From contig NZ_CP109007.1 in the NCBI RefSeq assembly GCF_036226665.1, positions 8,060,001 to 8,124,000 on the forward strand: a stretch of DNA of 64,000 bases, given 5' to 3'. A program made the position numbers and the translations under genes. Shown piece by piece: positions 39,598-46,917 of the stretch (positions are counted from its first letter, which is position 1; each line of letters starts with the position of its first letter). Under the pieces are notes generated by a model. The model saw nothing but the letters and a program-made list of their open reading frames with translations, made no database searches and was not told the DNA's origin. This DNA is from Streptomyces sp. NBC_00691. GTDB lineage: Bacteria > Actinomycetota > Actinomycetes > Streptomycetales > Streptomycetaceae.

Positions 39598-40077
39598 ATG
39601 ACCATGGTGCCGCAGGGCGGCAGCGCCGTCAGCAGGGGCGGTGGTGGCTCCACGGGCAGTCTCTACGACGTCCTGGAGCTCATTCTGGACCGCGGGCTCG
39701 TGATCGACGTCTTCGTCCGTGTGTCATTGGTCGGGATAGAGATCCTCAAGATCGACGCGCGGATCGTGGTGGCCAGTGTGGACACCTACCTCCGCTTCGC
39801 GGAGGCGTGCAACAGGCTCGACCTCGAAGCGGGCCGCAAGGCTCCGGCGCAGCTGCCCGAGGTCGTCGGCGGCATGATGGAGGGCGGGGCCCACGGGAAG
39901 TCCAAGGGGGCCCTGACCGGGGCCGTCGAGGCCGTGACCGAGTCCCTGACGGGGAAGGGCCGCGGTGATGACGAGGAGCCGGAGGAGGAGCCGGAAGAGG
40001 AGGAGGCGGAGGAGGCACCCGTTCCCCGACGCCGACGGCCCGCCGCCCGCCGCTCGACGCGACGGGAGAAGGAGTGA
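39598..40077 (+). CDS. gvpA: Gas vesicle structural protein GvpA
   Basis: A 159-residue GvpA-family shell protein. The conserved core SLYDVLELILDRGLVIDVFV, then GIEILKIDARIVVASVDTYLRFAEA (about residues 20-70) is the amphipathic helix-strand-strand-helix unit that forms the rib. Unlike cyanobacterial GvpA (about 71 residues) it has an 85-residue tail with an acidic block and a final Arg-rich segment. Excellent RBS (GGAAGGAGG). It is followed by gvpF after 3 bp. Confidence 0.92.
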   Translation: MTMVPQGGSAVSRGGGGSTGSLYDVLELILDRGLVIDVFVRVSLVGIEILKIDARIVVASVDTYLRFAEACNRLDLEAGRKAPAQLPEVVGGMMEGGAHGKSKGALTGAVEAVTESLTGKGRGDDEEPEEEPEEEEAEEAPVPRRRRPAARRSTRREKE

Positions 40078-40080
40078 CCG

Positions 40081-40797
40081 ATGGCCCTCTACGTCTATGC
40101 GATCACCGGGGAGCAGCACCCCCTCGACATCGATGACCTGTCCGGTGTCGGATCGGAGCCGAGTCCCGTGCGCGGTGTCGCCTCCGGGCCGCTCTGCGCG
40201 GTGGTGAGCGACATCTCCGAGGAGATCCGGCCCAAGCGCCGCGACCTGTTGATCCACCAGGAGGTGCAGGAGCGTCTCATGCGCGGCGGACCGGTCCTGC
40301 CCTTGCAGTTCGGCTACACCGCGGCCGACGAGCCGACGGTCGAACAGGCGCTCCTGAAGGACGCCGACGGCTACCTCGCCACCCTGGAGCGGCTCGAAGG
40401 GTGTGCCGAGTACCACGTGAGAGCGATGCAGGACGAGGAGGATCTCCTGCGGCAGGTCCTGCGGGAGACGCCGGAAGCCCGTGAGCTCAACGAGCGGATT
40501 CTCGGCGGGGACCAGGATCCCCAACTCCCTCTTGCTCTCGGCCAGTTGGTCGCCGCGCAAGTGCAGGAACGGCAGCAGGCACTGGCGTCCGGGCTGATCG
40601 AGGCACTCGTGCCGTTCGCCCGCGAACACACCGTCCGGCAGACGTCCGGAGCCGACCTCCTCAACCTCTCCCTCCTGGTCGCCGACGACCGGCGGGAAGA
40701 GTTCCGCGCTGCGGAGGGCAACCTGGCCCGGCAGATCGGGGACGGGATCGAGTTCAGGCTGAGCGGACCGCTGCCGCCGTACAGCTTCGTGGAGTGA
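40081..40797 (+). CDS. gvpF: Gas vesicle protein GvpF
   Basis: A 238-residue GvpF/GvpL-family protein: MALYVYAITGEQHPLDIDDL, then CAVVSDISEEI, LIHQEVQERLMRGGPVLPLQFG and a C-terminal PYSFVE. GvpF forms part of the initiation complex and binds GvpA. It sits directly after gvpA and 24 bp before gvpG. Confidence 0.93.
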   Translation: MALYVYAITGEQHPLDIDDLSGVGSEPSPVRGVASGPLCAVVSDISEEIRPKRRDLLIHQEVQERLMRGGPVLPLQFGYTAADEPTVEQALLKDADGYLATLERLEGCAEYHVRAMQDEEDLLRQVLRETPEARELNERILGGDQDPQLPLALGQLVAAQVQERQQALASGLIEALVPFAREHTVRQTSGADLLNLSLLVADDRREEFRAAEGNLARQIGDGIEFRLSGPLPPYSFVE

Positions 40798-40821
40798 GCA
40801 CTGCCCGGAAGGAGGGCGACG

Positions 40822-41070
40822 ATGGGACTTCTGACACACCTGCTGACCCTTCCCCTCGCCCCGGTGCGGGGCGTGACCTGGGTCGCCCAGAGAGTGCTGG
40901 ACGAGGCCGAGGAGCAGTACTACGACCCGGCTCCCGTCTGGCGCGAGCTCGGCGAGCTGGAGGGTCGGCTGGTACGGGGGGAGATCGACGAGGAGACCTT
41001 CGAGCACCGCGAGGACGAACTGCTGGACCGGCTGGCGGAGATCACGGCCTTCCGCGCGGGCACACCATGA
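40822..41070 (+). CDS. gvpG: Gas vesicle protein GvpG
   Basis: An 82-residue GvpG: MGLLTHLLTLPLAPVRGVTW, then RELGELEGRLVRGEIDEETF and LDRLAEI. It is a small helical accessory protein of vesicle assembly. RBS GGAAGGAGG. In the S. coelicolor order O-A-F-G-Y-Z-J-L-S-K the next genes would be Y and Z; here gvpJ follows directly. Confidence 0.93.
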   Translation: MGLLTHLLTLPLAPVRGVTWVAQRVLDEAEEQYYDPAPVWRELGELEGRLVRGEIDEETFEHREDELLDRLAEITAFRAGTP

Positions 41071-41091
41071 CCGGGAATCGAGGACGTCGCC

Positions 41092-41670
41092 GTGTCTGAC
41101 CCCCTGCCCGACCGATTCGGGACGGCACCCTCCAGGGCGTTGCCGACGCCTTACGGGCCCAGCTCCTCCGCGAACCTCGCCGACATCCTCGAACGCGTCC
41201 TGGACAAGGGCATCGTCATCGCGGGGGACATCCGCATCAACCTGCTCGACATCGAGCTCCTGACGATCAAACTGCGGATTCTGGTCGCCTCCGTGGACAA
41301 GGCGAAGGAGATGGGGATCGACTGGTGGGAGCATGACCCCTCGCTCTCCTCCAAGCACAGTGGAGGGCCGCTGGCTGAGGAGAACCGCCGGCTCCGCGCG
41401 GAGCTGGAGGCACTGCGGAGCGCGGCACCGGTCGCGAATGAGCCTCGGATCCCCGGGACCGACCGGGTCCTCGAAGCGGATGCGGCCCTTGAGCCGTACG
41501 ACACCGGAGCGTCGGACGAGGAGCTTGAGCCGGACGAGGAGCCTGAGCCGGACGAGCGAGAGGAGCCGGACGAGCGCGAGAAGCGGGACGCCAACCGAGC
41601 ACCGGGCGAGCGCAAGGGCGGCGGGTCGGCACCGCGCCGGAAGCCGGCACGACGGAAGCCCGGCACATGA
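41092..41670 (+). CDS. gvpJ: Gas vesicle protein GvpJ (GvpA family)
   Basis: A 192-residue minor GvpA-family protein. The core NLADILERVLDKGIVIAGDI, then NLLDIELLTIKLRILVASVD and MGIDWWEHDP is typical of GvpJ/M, with the GIDWWExDP end. A coiled coil (ENRRLRAELEALRS) and a Glu/Asp then Arg/Lys tail follow. GvpJ is thought to cap or nucleate the vesicle tips. GTG 41092 has GAGGA upstream. The stop overlaps the gvpL start (ATGA). Confidence 0.9.
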   Translation: MSDPLPDRFGTAPSRALPTPYGPSSSANLADILERVLDKGIVIAGDIRINLLDIELLTIKLRILVASVDKAKEMGIDWWEHDPSLSSKHSGGPLAEENRRLRAELEALRSAAPVANEPRIPGTDRVLEADAALEPYDTGASDEELEPDEEPEPDEREEPDEREKRDANRAPGERKGGGSAPRRKPARRKPGT

Positions 41671-42530
41671 CCGGCAGCGGGAGACTCACCTACGTGTACG
41701 CCGTGGTGCCGGACGGCCAAGTGCTGCGGACGGTCCTCTCGGGCGTCCACGGGGTGTCCGGGGCACCGGTGTCCCTCCTCGGGGCCGACACACCGGGCAC
41801 GCCCCCGGAGGGACCGGACCCCGCGTTCGTCGTCAGCCGCGTCGAGGCGCAGGAGTTCGACGAGCGGACGCTCAAGGCCCGCTTCGAGGACCTGGAATGG
41901 CTGGAGTCCGTCGCGCGCGCCCACCACGAGGTGGTGCAGGCGATCGCCGGCCACGACACCGTGCTCCCGTTGCGGCTGGCCACCCTGTACCAGGACGACG
42001 ACCGCGCCCGCGAGGCGCTCGCCGCCCAGCGGAGCGTCTTCGCCGAGCGACTGGCCCTGCTCCGTGGCCGCAGCGAGTGGGGCGTCAAGGTGTACATCAG
42101 TGCGCCCGGACCCCGGGAGGACCGAGACGGTGCCGCTGGTCCCGCGAGCACCACGGAGCTCAGCCCCGGCAAGGCCTACCTGCGGCGCCGCAGGGCCCAG
42201 CACACGGTGCAGGAGACCCACTACCGGAACGCCCAGGTGGCCGCCGAGAGCATCGAGGCGCTCGTCTCCCGGTACACCACCCACCGTGTGCGTCATCCCG
42301 CTCAGCGCGGAGCACTCGCGGGGCCCGAGGAGAACGTCCTCAACGACGCCTACCTGGTTCCGGACGACCGGGCCGAGAGCTTCCGAACCGCGCTCGCCGC
42401 GGTGGCGGTGGACATCGACGGCGTACGCGTCGAAGTGACCGGCCCGTGGGCCCCCTACTCCTTCGCCATGCCGCCCCCGCCACCTGACCCGCCCCAGGAA
42501 GACGCCGTACGGGACGGCCCCGCGCCATGA
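41667..42530 (+). CDS. gvpL: Gas vesicle protein GvpL
   Basis: A 287-residue GvpF/L-family protein (LTYVYAVVPDGQVLRTVLSG, then HHEVVQAIAGHDTVLPLRLATLY and GVKVYIS), with the domain ending GPWAPYSFA, followed by a 20-residue Pro-rich tail. It is homologous to the GvpF gene two positions upstream. It overlaps both neighbours by four bases, indicating tight translational coupling. Confidence 0.92.
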   Translation: MTGSGRLTYVYAVVPDGQVLRTVLSGVHGVSGAPVSLLGADTPGTPPEGPDPAFVVSRVEAQEFDERTLKARFEDLEWLESVARAHHEVVQAIAGHDTVLPLRLATLYQDDDRAREALAAQRSVFAERLALLRGRSEWGVKVYISAPGPREDRDGAAGPASTTELSPGKAYLRRRRAQHTVQETHYRNAQVAAESIEALVSRYTTHRVRHPAQRGALAGPEENVLNDAYLVPDDRAESFRTALAAVAVDIDGVRVEVTGPWAPYSFAMPPPPPDPPQEDAVRDGPAP

Positions 42531-42742
42531 GTGCCGCCCGGTCCACGGAACAGCTGCCCGGCCGCCAGGTCGCCCTCGTCGACCTCCTCGACAGGTTGCT
42601 GAGCGGCGGCGTGGTCCTCTCAGGTGACATCGTGCTGTCGATCGCCGACATCGACCTCGTCCGCATCTCGCTCCGCGCGCTGATCGTGTCCGTCGGCTCC
42701 GATGCGGATCCGCTCGGACCGTCCACCCAGGGGCGCGCGTGA
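42527..42742 (+). CDS. gvpS: Gas vesicle protein GvpS (GvpA family)
   Basis: A 71-residue minor GvpA-like protein: VALVDLLDRLLSGGVVLSGD, then LSIADIDLVRISLRALIVSV. It is close to the minimal GvpA core without the charged tails seen in GvpA and GvpJ here. ATGA overlap upstream and GTGA overlap downstream. Confidence 0.92.
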   Translation: MSAARSTEQLPGRQVALVDLLDRLLSGGVVLSGDIVLSIADIDLVRISLRALIVSVGSDADPLGPSTQGRA

Positions 42743-43218
42743 ACGGGCCGGGAGAAGGGCCGGCACCCACGCCCGGCGAGCCGGGCAGCGCCCCGGGTAC
42801 GTCTCCGCCTCCGGGCTCCTCGTCCCTCGCGGGTACGTCTCCGGCCCTGGAAGGCGTCGGAGCGGCCCTGGGCGACGCCTTCCGCCTCGTGAAGGCACCT
42901 CCCGCGTCCGCCGGCGAACCCCACCGTCCCGCGCACAGGCTCCGGACGGACCACGAATCCGTCGAGGAGGACCTCCTCAAGCTCGTTCTCACCGTCGTGG
43001 AGCTCCTGCGCCAGCTCATCGAGAGACAGGCGCTGCGGCGCGTCGACGCCGGCGACCTCACCGACGACCAGGAGGAGGAGCTGGGCGCCACCCTGATGGC
43101 GCTGCACGACGCGTTGACCGACCTCTGCGCCGAGCACGGCTACACACTCCAGGACCTCAATCTCGACCTCGGCCCGCTCGGACCGTTGCTCCCTCCGGCA
43201 GACCGCGGAGAGGGGTGA
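42739..43218 (+). CDS. gvpK: Gas vesicle protein GvpK
   Basis: A 159-residue GvpK: a 65-residue Pro/Ser/Gly-rich disordered head, then the conserved helical domain (SVEEDLLKLVLTVVELLRQL, IERQALRRVDAGDLTDDQEE, LDLGPLGPLLP). GvpK is essential in other systems; its mechanism is unknown. Starts with GTG overlapping the gvpS stop; its own stop overlaps the small downstream frame. Confidence 0.92.
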   Translation: MNGPGEGPAPTPGEPGSAPGTSPPPGSSSLAGTSPALEGVGAALGDAFRLVKAPPASAGEPHRPAHRLRTDHESVEEDLLKLVLTVVELLRQLIERQALRRVDAGDLTDDQEEELGATLMALHDALTDLCAEHGYTLQDLNLDLGPLGPLLPPADRGEG

Positions 43219-43364
43219 GGACGGAGCGTCCGTTCCGTCGGCTCCCGGGCCCACGGCCTGCCTGCCAGACGGTGAAGCGGACCCAGCGCGACGCATGGGG
43301 CGCGCTTCGCCGGGTAGCCGCAGGGGAATCGCCGGACGTCCGCGACGACGTGGAAGAGGCGTGA
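43215..43364 (+). CDS. Small basic protein coupled to gvpK
   Basis: A 49-residue Arg-rich frame (RTERPFRRLPGPRPACQTVK, then WGALRRVAAGESPDVRDDVE) starting at GTG 43215 in GTGA overlap with the gvpK stop, as the other gvp genes overlap one another. GGAGAG lies just upstream. I do not recognise the family. Its position as the last gene of the operon is the main evidence for expression. Confidence 0.45.
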   Translation: MRTERPFRRLPGPRPACQTVKRTQRDAWGALRRVAAGESPDVRDDVEEA

Positions 43365-43477
43365 CCATGAGCGGGTTCGAGCGGACCATCGACGCCGATC
43401 GTCCCCTGCGGCCCGCGGACAACCAGTGCACTCAGGTCGACGCGTCGCCACGCCGGCCTGTACAAGGAGCCGAGGAC

Positions 43478-44179
43478 ATGGACCGTGCCGCACTGTTCGA
43501 CGTCGACGGGACCCTCGTCGACTCCAACGCCCTGCATGTCGTCGCCTGGTGGGAGGCCCTGCGTCAAGGCGGGCACTTCGTCCCGACGCACGCCGTTCAC
43601 CGCGCGATCGGCCTGCCGGGAGACAAGCTTCTGGAACACCTGCTCGGCCCCGACCGCGACCGGTCGCAGGACAGCCGTCTCAGCACCGCTCACGACACCC
43701 TGTACGGGAGCTGGTTCGAGCGGCTTCACGCCTTCGACGGCGCCGCGGAGCTGCTGAGTACCCTCGCCGGGAACGGCTGGAAGGTCGTCCTGGTCACATC
43801 GGCCAAGGACCGGGAGCTGGAGGCGCTCCGGCGGGCGCTGGACGCGGACGCGGCGATCGCGGCCACGGCCACCGCCGACGACGTGGAGGAGGGCAAGCCC
43901 GCCCCGGATCCGATCGAGCACGCGCTCTCGCTGGTGGGAGTGGCCGCGGAGCGGGCCGTGCTGGTCGGGGACAGCGTGTGGGACATGAAGGCCGCGAGTC
44001 ACGCGGGTGTCGTCTGCGTCGGCCTCTTGTGCGGGGGCGTTCCGCGTGCGGACTTGGAGGACGCGGGCGCGGCCGCCGTGTACGACGACGCGACGGACCT
44101 TCTCGCCCACCTCGGTACGGGGCCCTTCGCGAAGGTCGGGGCAGAGCGCGAGGGGCTTCGGGGCCCGGCGCTTCCGTAG
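43478..44179 (+). CDS. HAD-superfamily phosphatase
   Basis: A 233-residue subfamily-IA HAD hydrolase: motif I ALFDVDGTLVDSNALHV with the nucleophile and acid Asp, cap domain about residues 18-85 (RAIGLPGDKLLEHLLG), motif II VLVTSAKD, motif III GKPAPDPIEHAL and motif IV VLVGDSVWDMKAA. It probably removes phosphate from a small sugar phosphate or phosphoglycolate-like substrate. ATG 43478 starts at the first strand and has GGAG; an ATG at 43367 would add 37 unrelated residues. It may share the gvp transcript (114 bp gap) but is not a gvp gene. Confidence 0.88.
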   Translation: MDRAALFDVDGTLVDSNALHVVAWWEALRQGGHFVPTHAVHRAIGLPGDKLLEHLLGPDRDRSQDSRLSTAHDTLYGSWFERLHAFDGAAELLSTLAGNGWKVVLVTSAKDRELEALRRALDADAAIAATATADDVEEGKPAPDPIEHALSLVGVAAERAVLVGDSVWDMKAASHAGVVCVGLLCGGVPRADLEDAGAAAVYDDATDLLAHLGTGPFAKVGAEREGLRGPALP

Positions 44180-44204
44180 GGCCGACGTTGACACGGCTGA
44201 GGCG

Positions 44205-44236
44205 ATCCGCCCCCCCTGGTGCAGGGGGGGGCGGAT
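44205..44236. terminator. Convergent terminator hairpin
   Basis: ATCCG + C-run + T pairs with A + G-run + CGGAT (about 13 bp, one bulge), 5-base loop, after the HAD gene. Confidence 0.75.
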
Positions 44237-44359
44237 GGGCGACGGGAAGGGATGGACGAGCAAGGGCGGTTGGGGGCGGAGCCCGCCCGCCCCCAGATCA
44301 CGGGGGCGGGCGGCAGACTGTGGACGGCGCGGGCGGTGCCGGCCGCACTCGCCCTGCGG

Positions 44360-44983
44360 TCAGCCCAGGCGGGGGCCGTCGGGGTCGCGGGGCGGCATCG
44401 GCCAGGCCTCCTGTGCTCCCGAGGGCGTGCTCGTCGGACCAGGAGCGCCCATCGTCCCCGGGGCCTCCCGGACCGGTGCGTCGGTCGGTGTGAGCGCGTC
44501 ACCGCGGGTCGGACTGCCGGTGGTGTCCGAGGGCTGGACGCGGCCGCGCCAGCCGCCGGTCTCGTGACCGTGGTCCTCGATGAAGCCCTTGAACCGCTTG
44601 AGGTCTCCCTTGACGCGTCGGTCGAGGATGCCGAGCGCGTCAGCCGCCTTCTCCGCCATGCCGTCGGGTTCCACGTCCATGGCGAGACTCACCCGGGTGT
44701 GACCTTCGTCGAGCCCCTGGAAGGTGACGACGCCCTTCTGCTTCACGTCGCCGCCGATGGTGCGCCACGAGATGCGCTCGTCGGCCAGCTGGTCGACGAT
44801 CTCCGTGTCGAACTCGCGTCGGACGCCTGCGATCTTGGTCTGCCAATGGCAGTGCCGGTCGTCGAGCTGAGTGACGTCCTCGACGCCTTCCATGAAGCTG
44901 GGGAACTCCTCGAACTGCGTCCACTGGTTGTAGGCGTTCCGCACGGGAACGTCGACGTCGATCGTCTGCTTCACCATGCTCAT
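44360..44983 (-). CDS. SRPBCC family protein
   Basis: A 207-residue protein with an SRPBCC/cyclase-like domain in residues 1-150: MVKQTIDVDVPVRNAYNQWT, then FEEFPSFMEGVEDVTQLDDR, WRTIGGDVKQKGVVTFQGLD and DRRVKGDLKRFKGFIE. It is a single-domain paralogue of the GvpZ-like protein 7 kb away. A Pro/Ser/Thr-rich disordered tail follows. ATG 44983 has an excellent AGGAGG. A sigma-B-type promoter lies about 50-70 bases upstream on the same strand. Likely stress-induced ligand-binding protein. Confidence 0.85.
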   Translation of the reverse strand: MSMVKQTIDVDVPVRNAYNQWTQFEEFPSFMEGVEDVTQLDDRHCHWQTKIAGVRREFDTEIVDQLADERISWRTIGGDVKQKGVVTFQGLDEGHTRVSLAMDVEPDGMAEKAADALGILDRRVKGDLKRFKGFIEDHGHETGGWRGRVQPSDTTGSPTRGDALTPTDAPVREAPGTMGAPGPTSTPSGAQEAWPMPPRDPDGPRLG

Positions 44984-45030
44984 GTTGTGCCTCCTGCCGG
45001 TGTCGTGAACAATTCGGTGTCTTTCCGCGC

Positions 45031-45055
45031 GTACCCGGCGAGACCGACCCCAATC
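45031..45055 (-). promoter_or_regulatory. Sigma-B/SigH-type stress promoter
   Basis: On the minus strand GATT, a 15-base spacer, then GGGTAC, fitting GNNT-N14-16-GGGTA(C/T), upstream of the SRPBCC gene. The remaining part of 45056-45396 holds a 13-bp direct repeat (GGGACACCTCGAT) near 45200 and 45224 and no gene. Confidence 0.55.
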
Positions 45056-45396
45056 GTGGACGTCCGATGCGGTGTTCTCCCGCTGCGTCATCCGGCATGA
45101 GGACACGTGCGGTGGCCATCGCCGATCACCCTCGTCAAGGTCGAGTCGTGGTCAGGGCTCCTCACGGCGCATGCCCGCTGCTCGATCGCGCAACCGCCGG
45201 GACACCTCGATCCCGCGACTGTCGGGACACCTCGATTCCTCGACCGTCGGAAGGCGCGGTTCTCCGCCCCCGTCCGGCTCCTCGGGCGACGTAGGCATGA
45301 AGCCGTGGAGAGCGGGCACCCGCCAGGGGCGACGGAGGCCGCGCGCTCGCGCAGAGGGCGGCCCGACGGCCTTCGGCGGTATTCGGAGGTGGCGTC

Positions 45397-45552
45397 ATGG
45401 TTCCCCTGCTTCTCGTCCTCCTGGTGATTCTGATTCTCTTCGGCGCGGGCTTCGCGCTCGACGTGCTGTGGTGGGTTGCCATCGCCGTACTCGTGGTGTG
45501 GCTGCTGGGGTTCCTGATGCGGAGCGGCAACAGTCGCTGGTATAGGTGGTGA
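45397..45552 (+). CDS. 51-residue hydrophobic membrane protein
   Basis: A short protein reading MVPLLLVLLVILILFGAGFA, then LDVLWWVAIAVLVVWLLGFL, then MRSGNSRWYRW: two adjacent transmembrane helices with an aromatic/Arg end. It is nearly the same as the minus-strand gene at 48701-48862. Streptomycetes carry many such 'hydrophobic proteins' of unknown function. GGAGGTGG precedes ATG 45397. Confidence 0.8.
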   Translation: MVPLLLVLLVILILFGAGFALDVLWWVAIAVLVVWLLGFLMRSGNSRWYRW

Positions 45553-45682
45553 CCTTGCTCCGACGTCCGGCATGAGGGCGGTGGCGGTGGCCCGCCCTCG
45601 TCACCGCGGAAGGAGCGACGGGTGTCCGCCGGACGCCCGGAGGGACGACGGAACAGTCCGGACGCCCGGCAGGGAGGCAGAC

Positions 45683-46246
45683 GTGTCACTCGACGGCAGG
45701 AACGTACTCATCCTCACGACCAACTACGGGACGGAGCAGGACGAGCTGACGAAACCGGCGGCCGCCCTGCGCGACGTCGGCGCCCAGGTCACGGTTGCGG
45801 CGCAGAAGGACGAGGCGGTCCAGACTCTCGTATCGGACCGTGAACCGGGTGCTCTGGTTCAGCCGGACACGACCCTGGCGAAGGCGACGGCGAACGGATT
45901 CGCCGCCGTGGTCGTACCCGGTGGCACCGTGAACGCCGACCGGCTGCGGACGGACGGGGACGCCCGGCGCCTCGTCTCGGCCTTCGCCGAGGCCGGCAAG
46001 CCCGTCGCCGCGATCTGCCATGGGCCCTGGCTGCTGGTGGAGAGCGGGCTGGCAGGATCCCGCCGACTCACGTCTTACCCGTCACTGCGCTCCGACCTCG
46101 AGAACGCGGGGGCCACCTGGCTGGACCAGGAGGTCGTCGTGGACACCTCCGGTCGTCATCCCCTCATCACCTCCCGCAGGCCCGGGGACCTCGACGCCTT
46201 CGCCGCGGCGATCGTCGACGCCCTCGACAGCGGACAGCGCGCATGA
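45683..46246 (+). CDS. DJ-1/PfpI family protein
   Basis: A 187-residue class I glutamine-amidotransferase-like protein: NVLILTTNYGTEQDELTKPA (with the conserved E), then FAAVVVPGGTVNADRLRTD and the nucleophile elbow KPVAAICHGPWLLVESGL, where Cys-His is the reactive pair; ends with DVDTSGRHPLITSRRPGDLDAF-type strands. Members include PfpI-type proteases, YhbO-like deglycases and glyoxalase III. A protein-repair role in stress is likely. Start GTG 45683 has AGGGAGG. A strong terminator follows. Confidence 0.9.
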   Translation: MSLDGRNVLILTTNYGTEQDELTKPAAALRDVGAQVTVAAQKDEAVQTLVSDREPGALVQPDTTLAKATANGFAAVVVPGGTVNADRLRTDGDARRLVSAFAEAGKPVAAICHGPWLLVESGLAGSRRLTSYPSLRSDLENAGATWLDQEVVVDTSGRHPLITSRRPGDLDAFAAAIVDALDSGQRA

Positions 46247-46287
46247 CACGGGAGACGGACTGCCGCACCGACCGGGCTCTTTGACAG

Positions 46288-46323
46288 AGCGGAGGCCAGG
46301 AGGGATTCCTCCTGGCCTCCGCT
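46288..46323. terminator. Terminator after the PfpI gene
   Basis: Perfect 16-bp stem (AGCGGAGGCCAGGAGG and its complement), GATT loop. Confidence 0.9.
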
Positions 46324-46440
46324 GTGGTGTGCACGCGCCGTCCGGCTGTCAGCCGACGTGTCTCAGCCGTCCCGCTGCCGGCGTTCCCGCTGTCGACAGC
46401 CGCTGCTGCGCAGGTGCCAACGGGCGGCGTTGCACGGGTG

Positions 46441-46848
46441 TCAACGGCCGCCGCTGCGCGGGCTGCCGACGCTCCCAGGCTCGTCCGCGGTGAAGACCAG
46501 GGCCGCGCGCCCTGCCCGGAGCGTCTCCAGTTCCTGGATCTGCCGCTCTGCGCGCCGCAGCAGCTCCCGAACGCGTGCGACGTCGATGCGCCGTTCGGTA
46601 CCGGCCAGCGCTTCCAGCGAGCGCCAGGCGCAGGCCTTGCCTTCCACACCCAGTCGCATGGCCTCGAGTTCGACCACGTCACTCAGGGGTGAGCGGGAGA
46701 GGACACGGCCGTTGAGCTTGAACCGGCCGGCCTTCTCGGCGAGCCGCCCGAGCGCCACGCGGCGTCGCAGCACAGGGAGGTCGAGGTCGGCCATGATGCG
46801 GCACAGGCTGTCGCGGTCCTGCGCCGCTTCCCGCGCGAGCGAGGCCAA
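46441..46848 (-). CDS. Hypothetical helical protein, start unclear
   Basis: A 135-residue (or longer) helical protein: REAAQDRDSLCRIMADLDLP, then RRRVALGRLAEKAGRFKLNG, LSPLSDVVELEAMRLGVEGK and a coiled-coil end (ERRIDVARVRELLRRAERQI). The coding pattern continues upstream (VDLFRRAARAHRGTALGAP) to the stop of the NhaP gene without any ATG or GTG. So the real start may be the TTG at 46848, a rarer codon, or the gene may have lost its start. It lies downstream of and co-directional with nhaP. I do not recognise the family. Confidence 0.6.
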   Translation of the reverse strand: MASLAREAAQDRDSLCRIMADLDLPVLRRRVALGRLAEKAGRFKLNGRVLSRSPLSDVVELEAMRLGVEGKACAWRSLEALAGTERRIDVARVRELLRRAERQIQELETLRAGRAALVFTADEPGSVGSPRSGGR

Positions 46849-46917
46849 CGGCGCGCCGAGGGCCGTCCCCCGGTGGGCGCGTGCCGCGCGGCGGAACAGA
46901 TCGACACCGGCAGCGGC

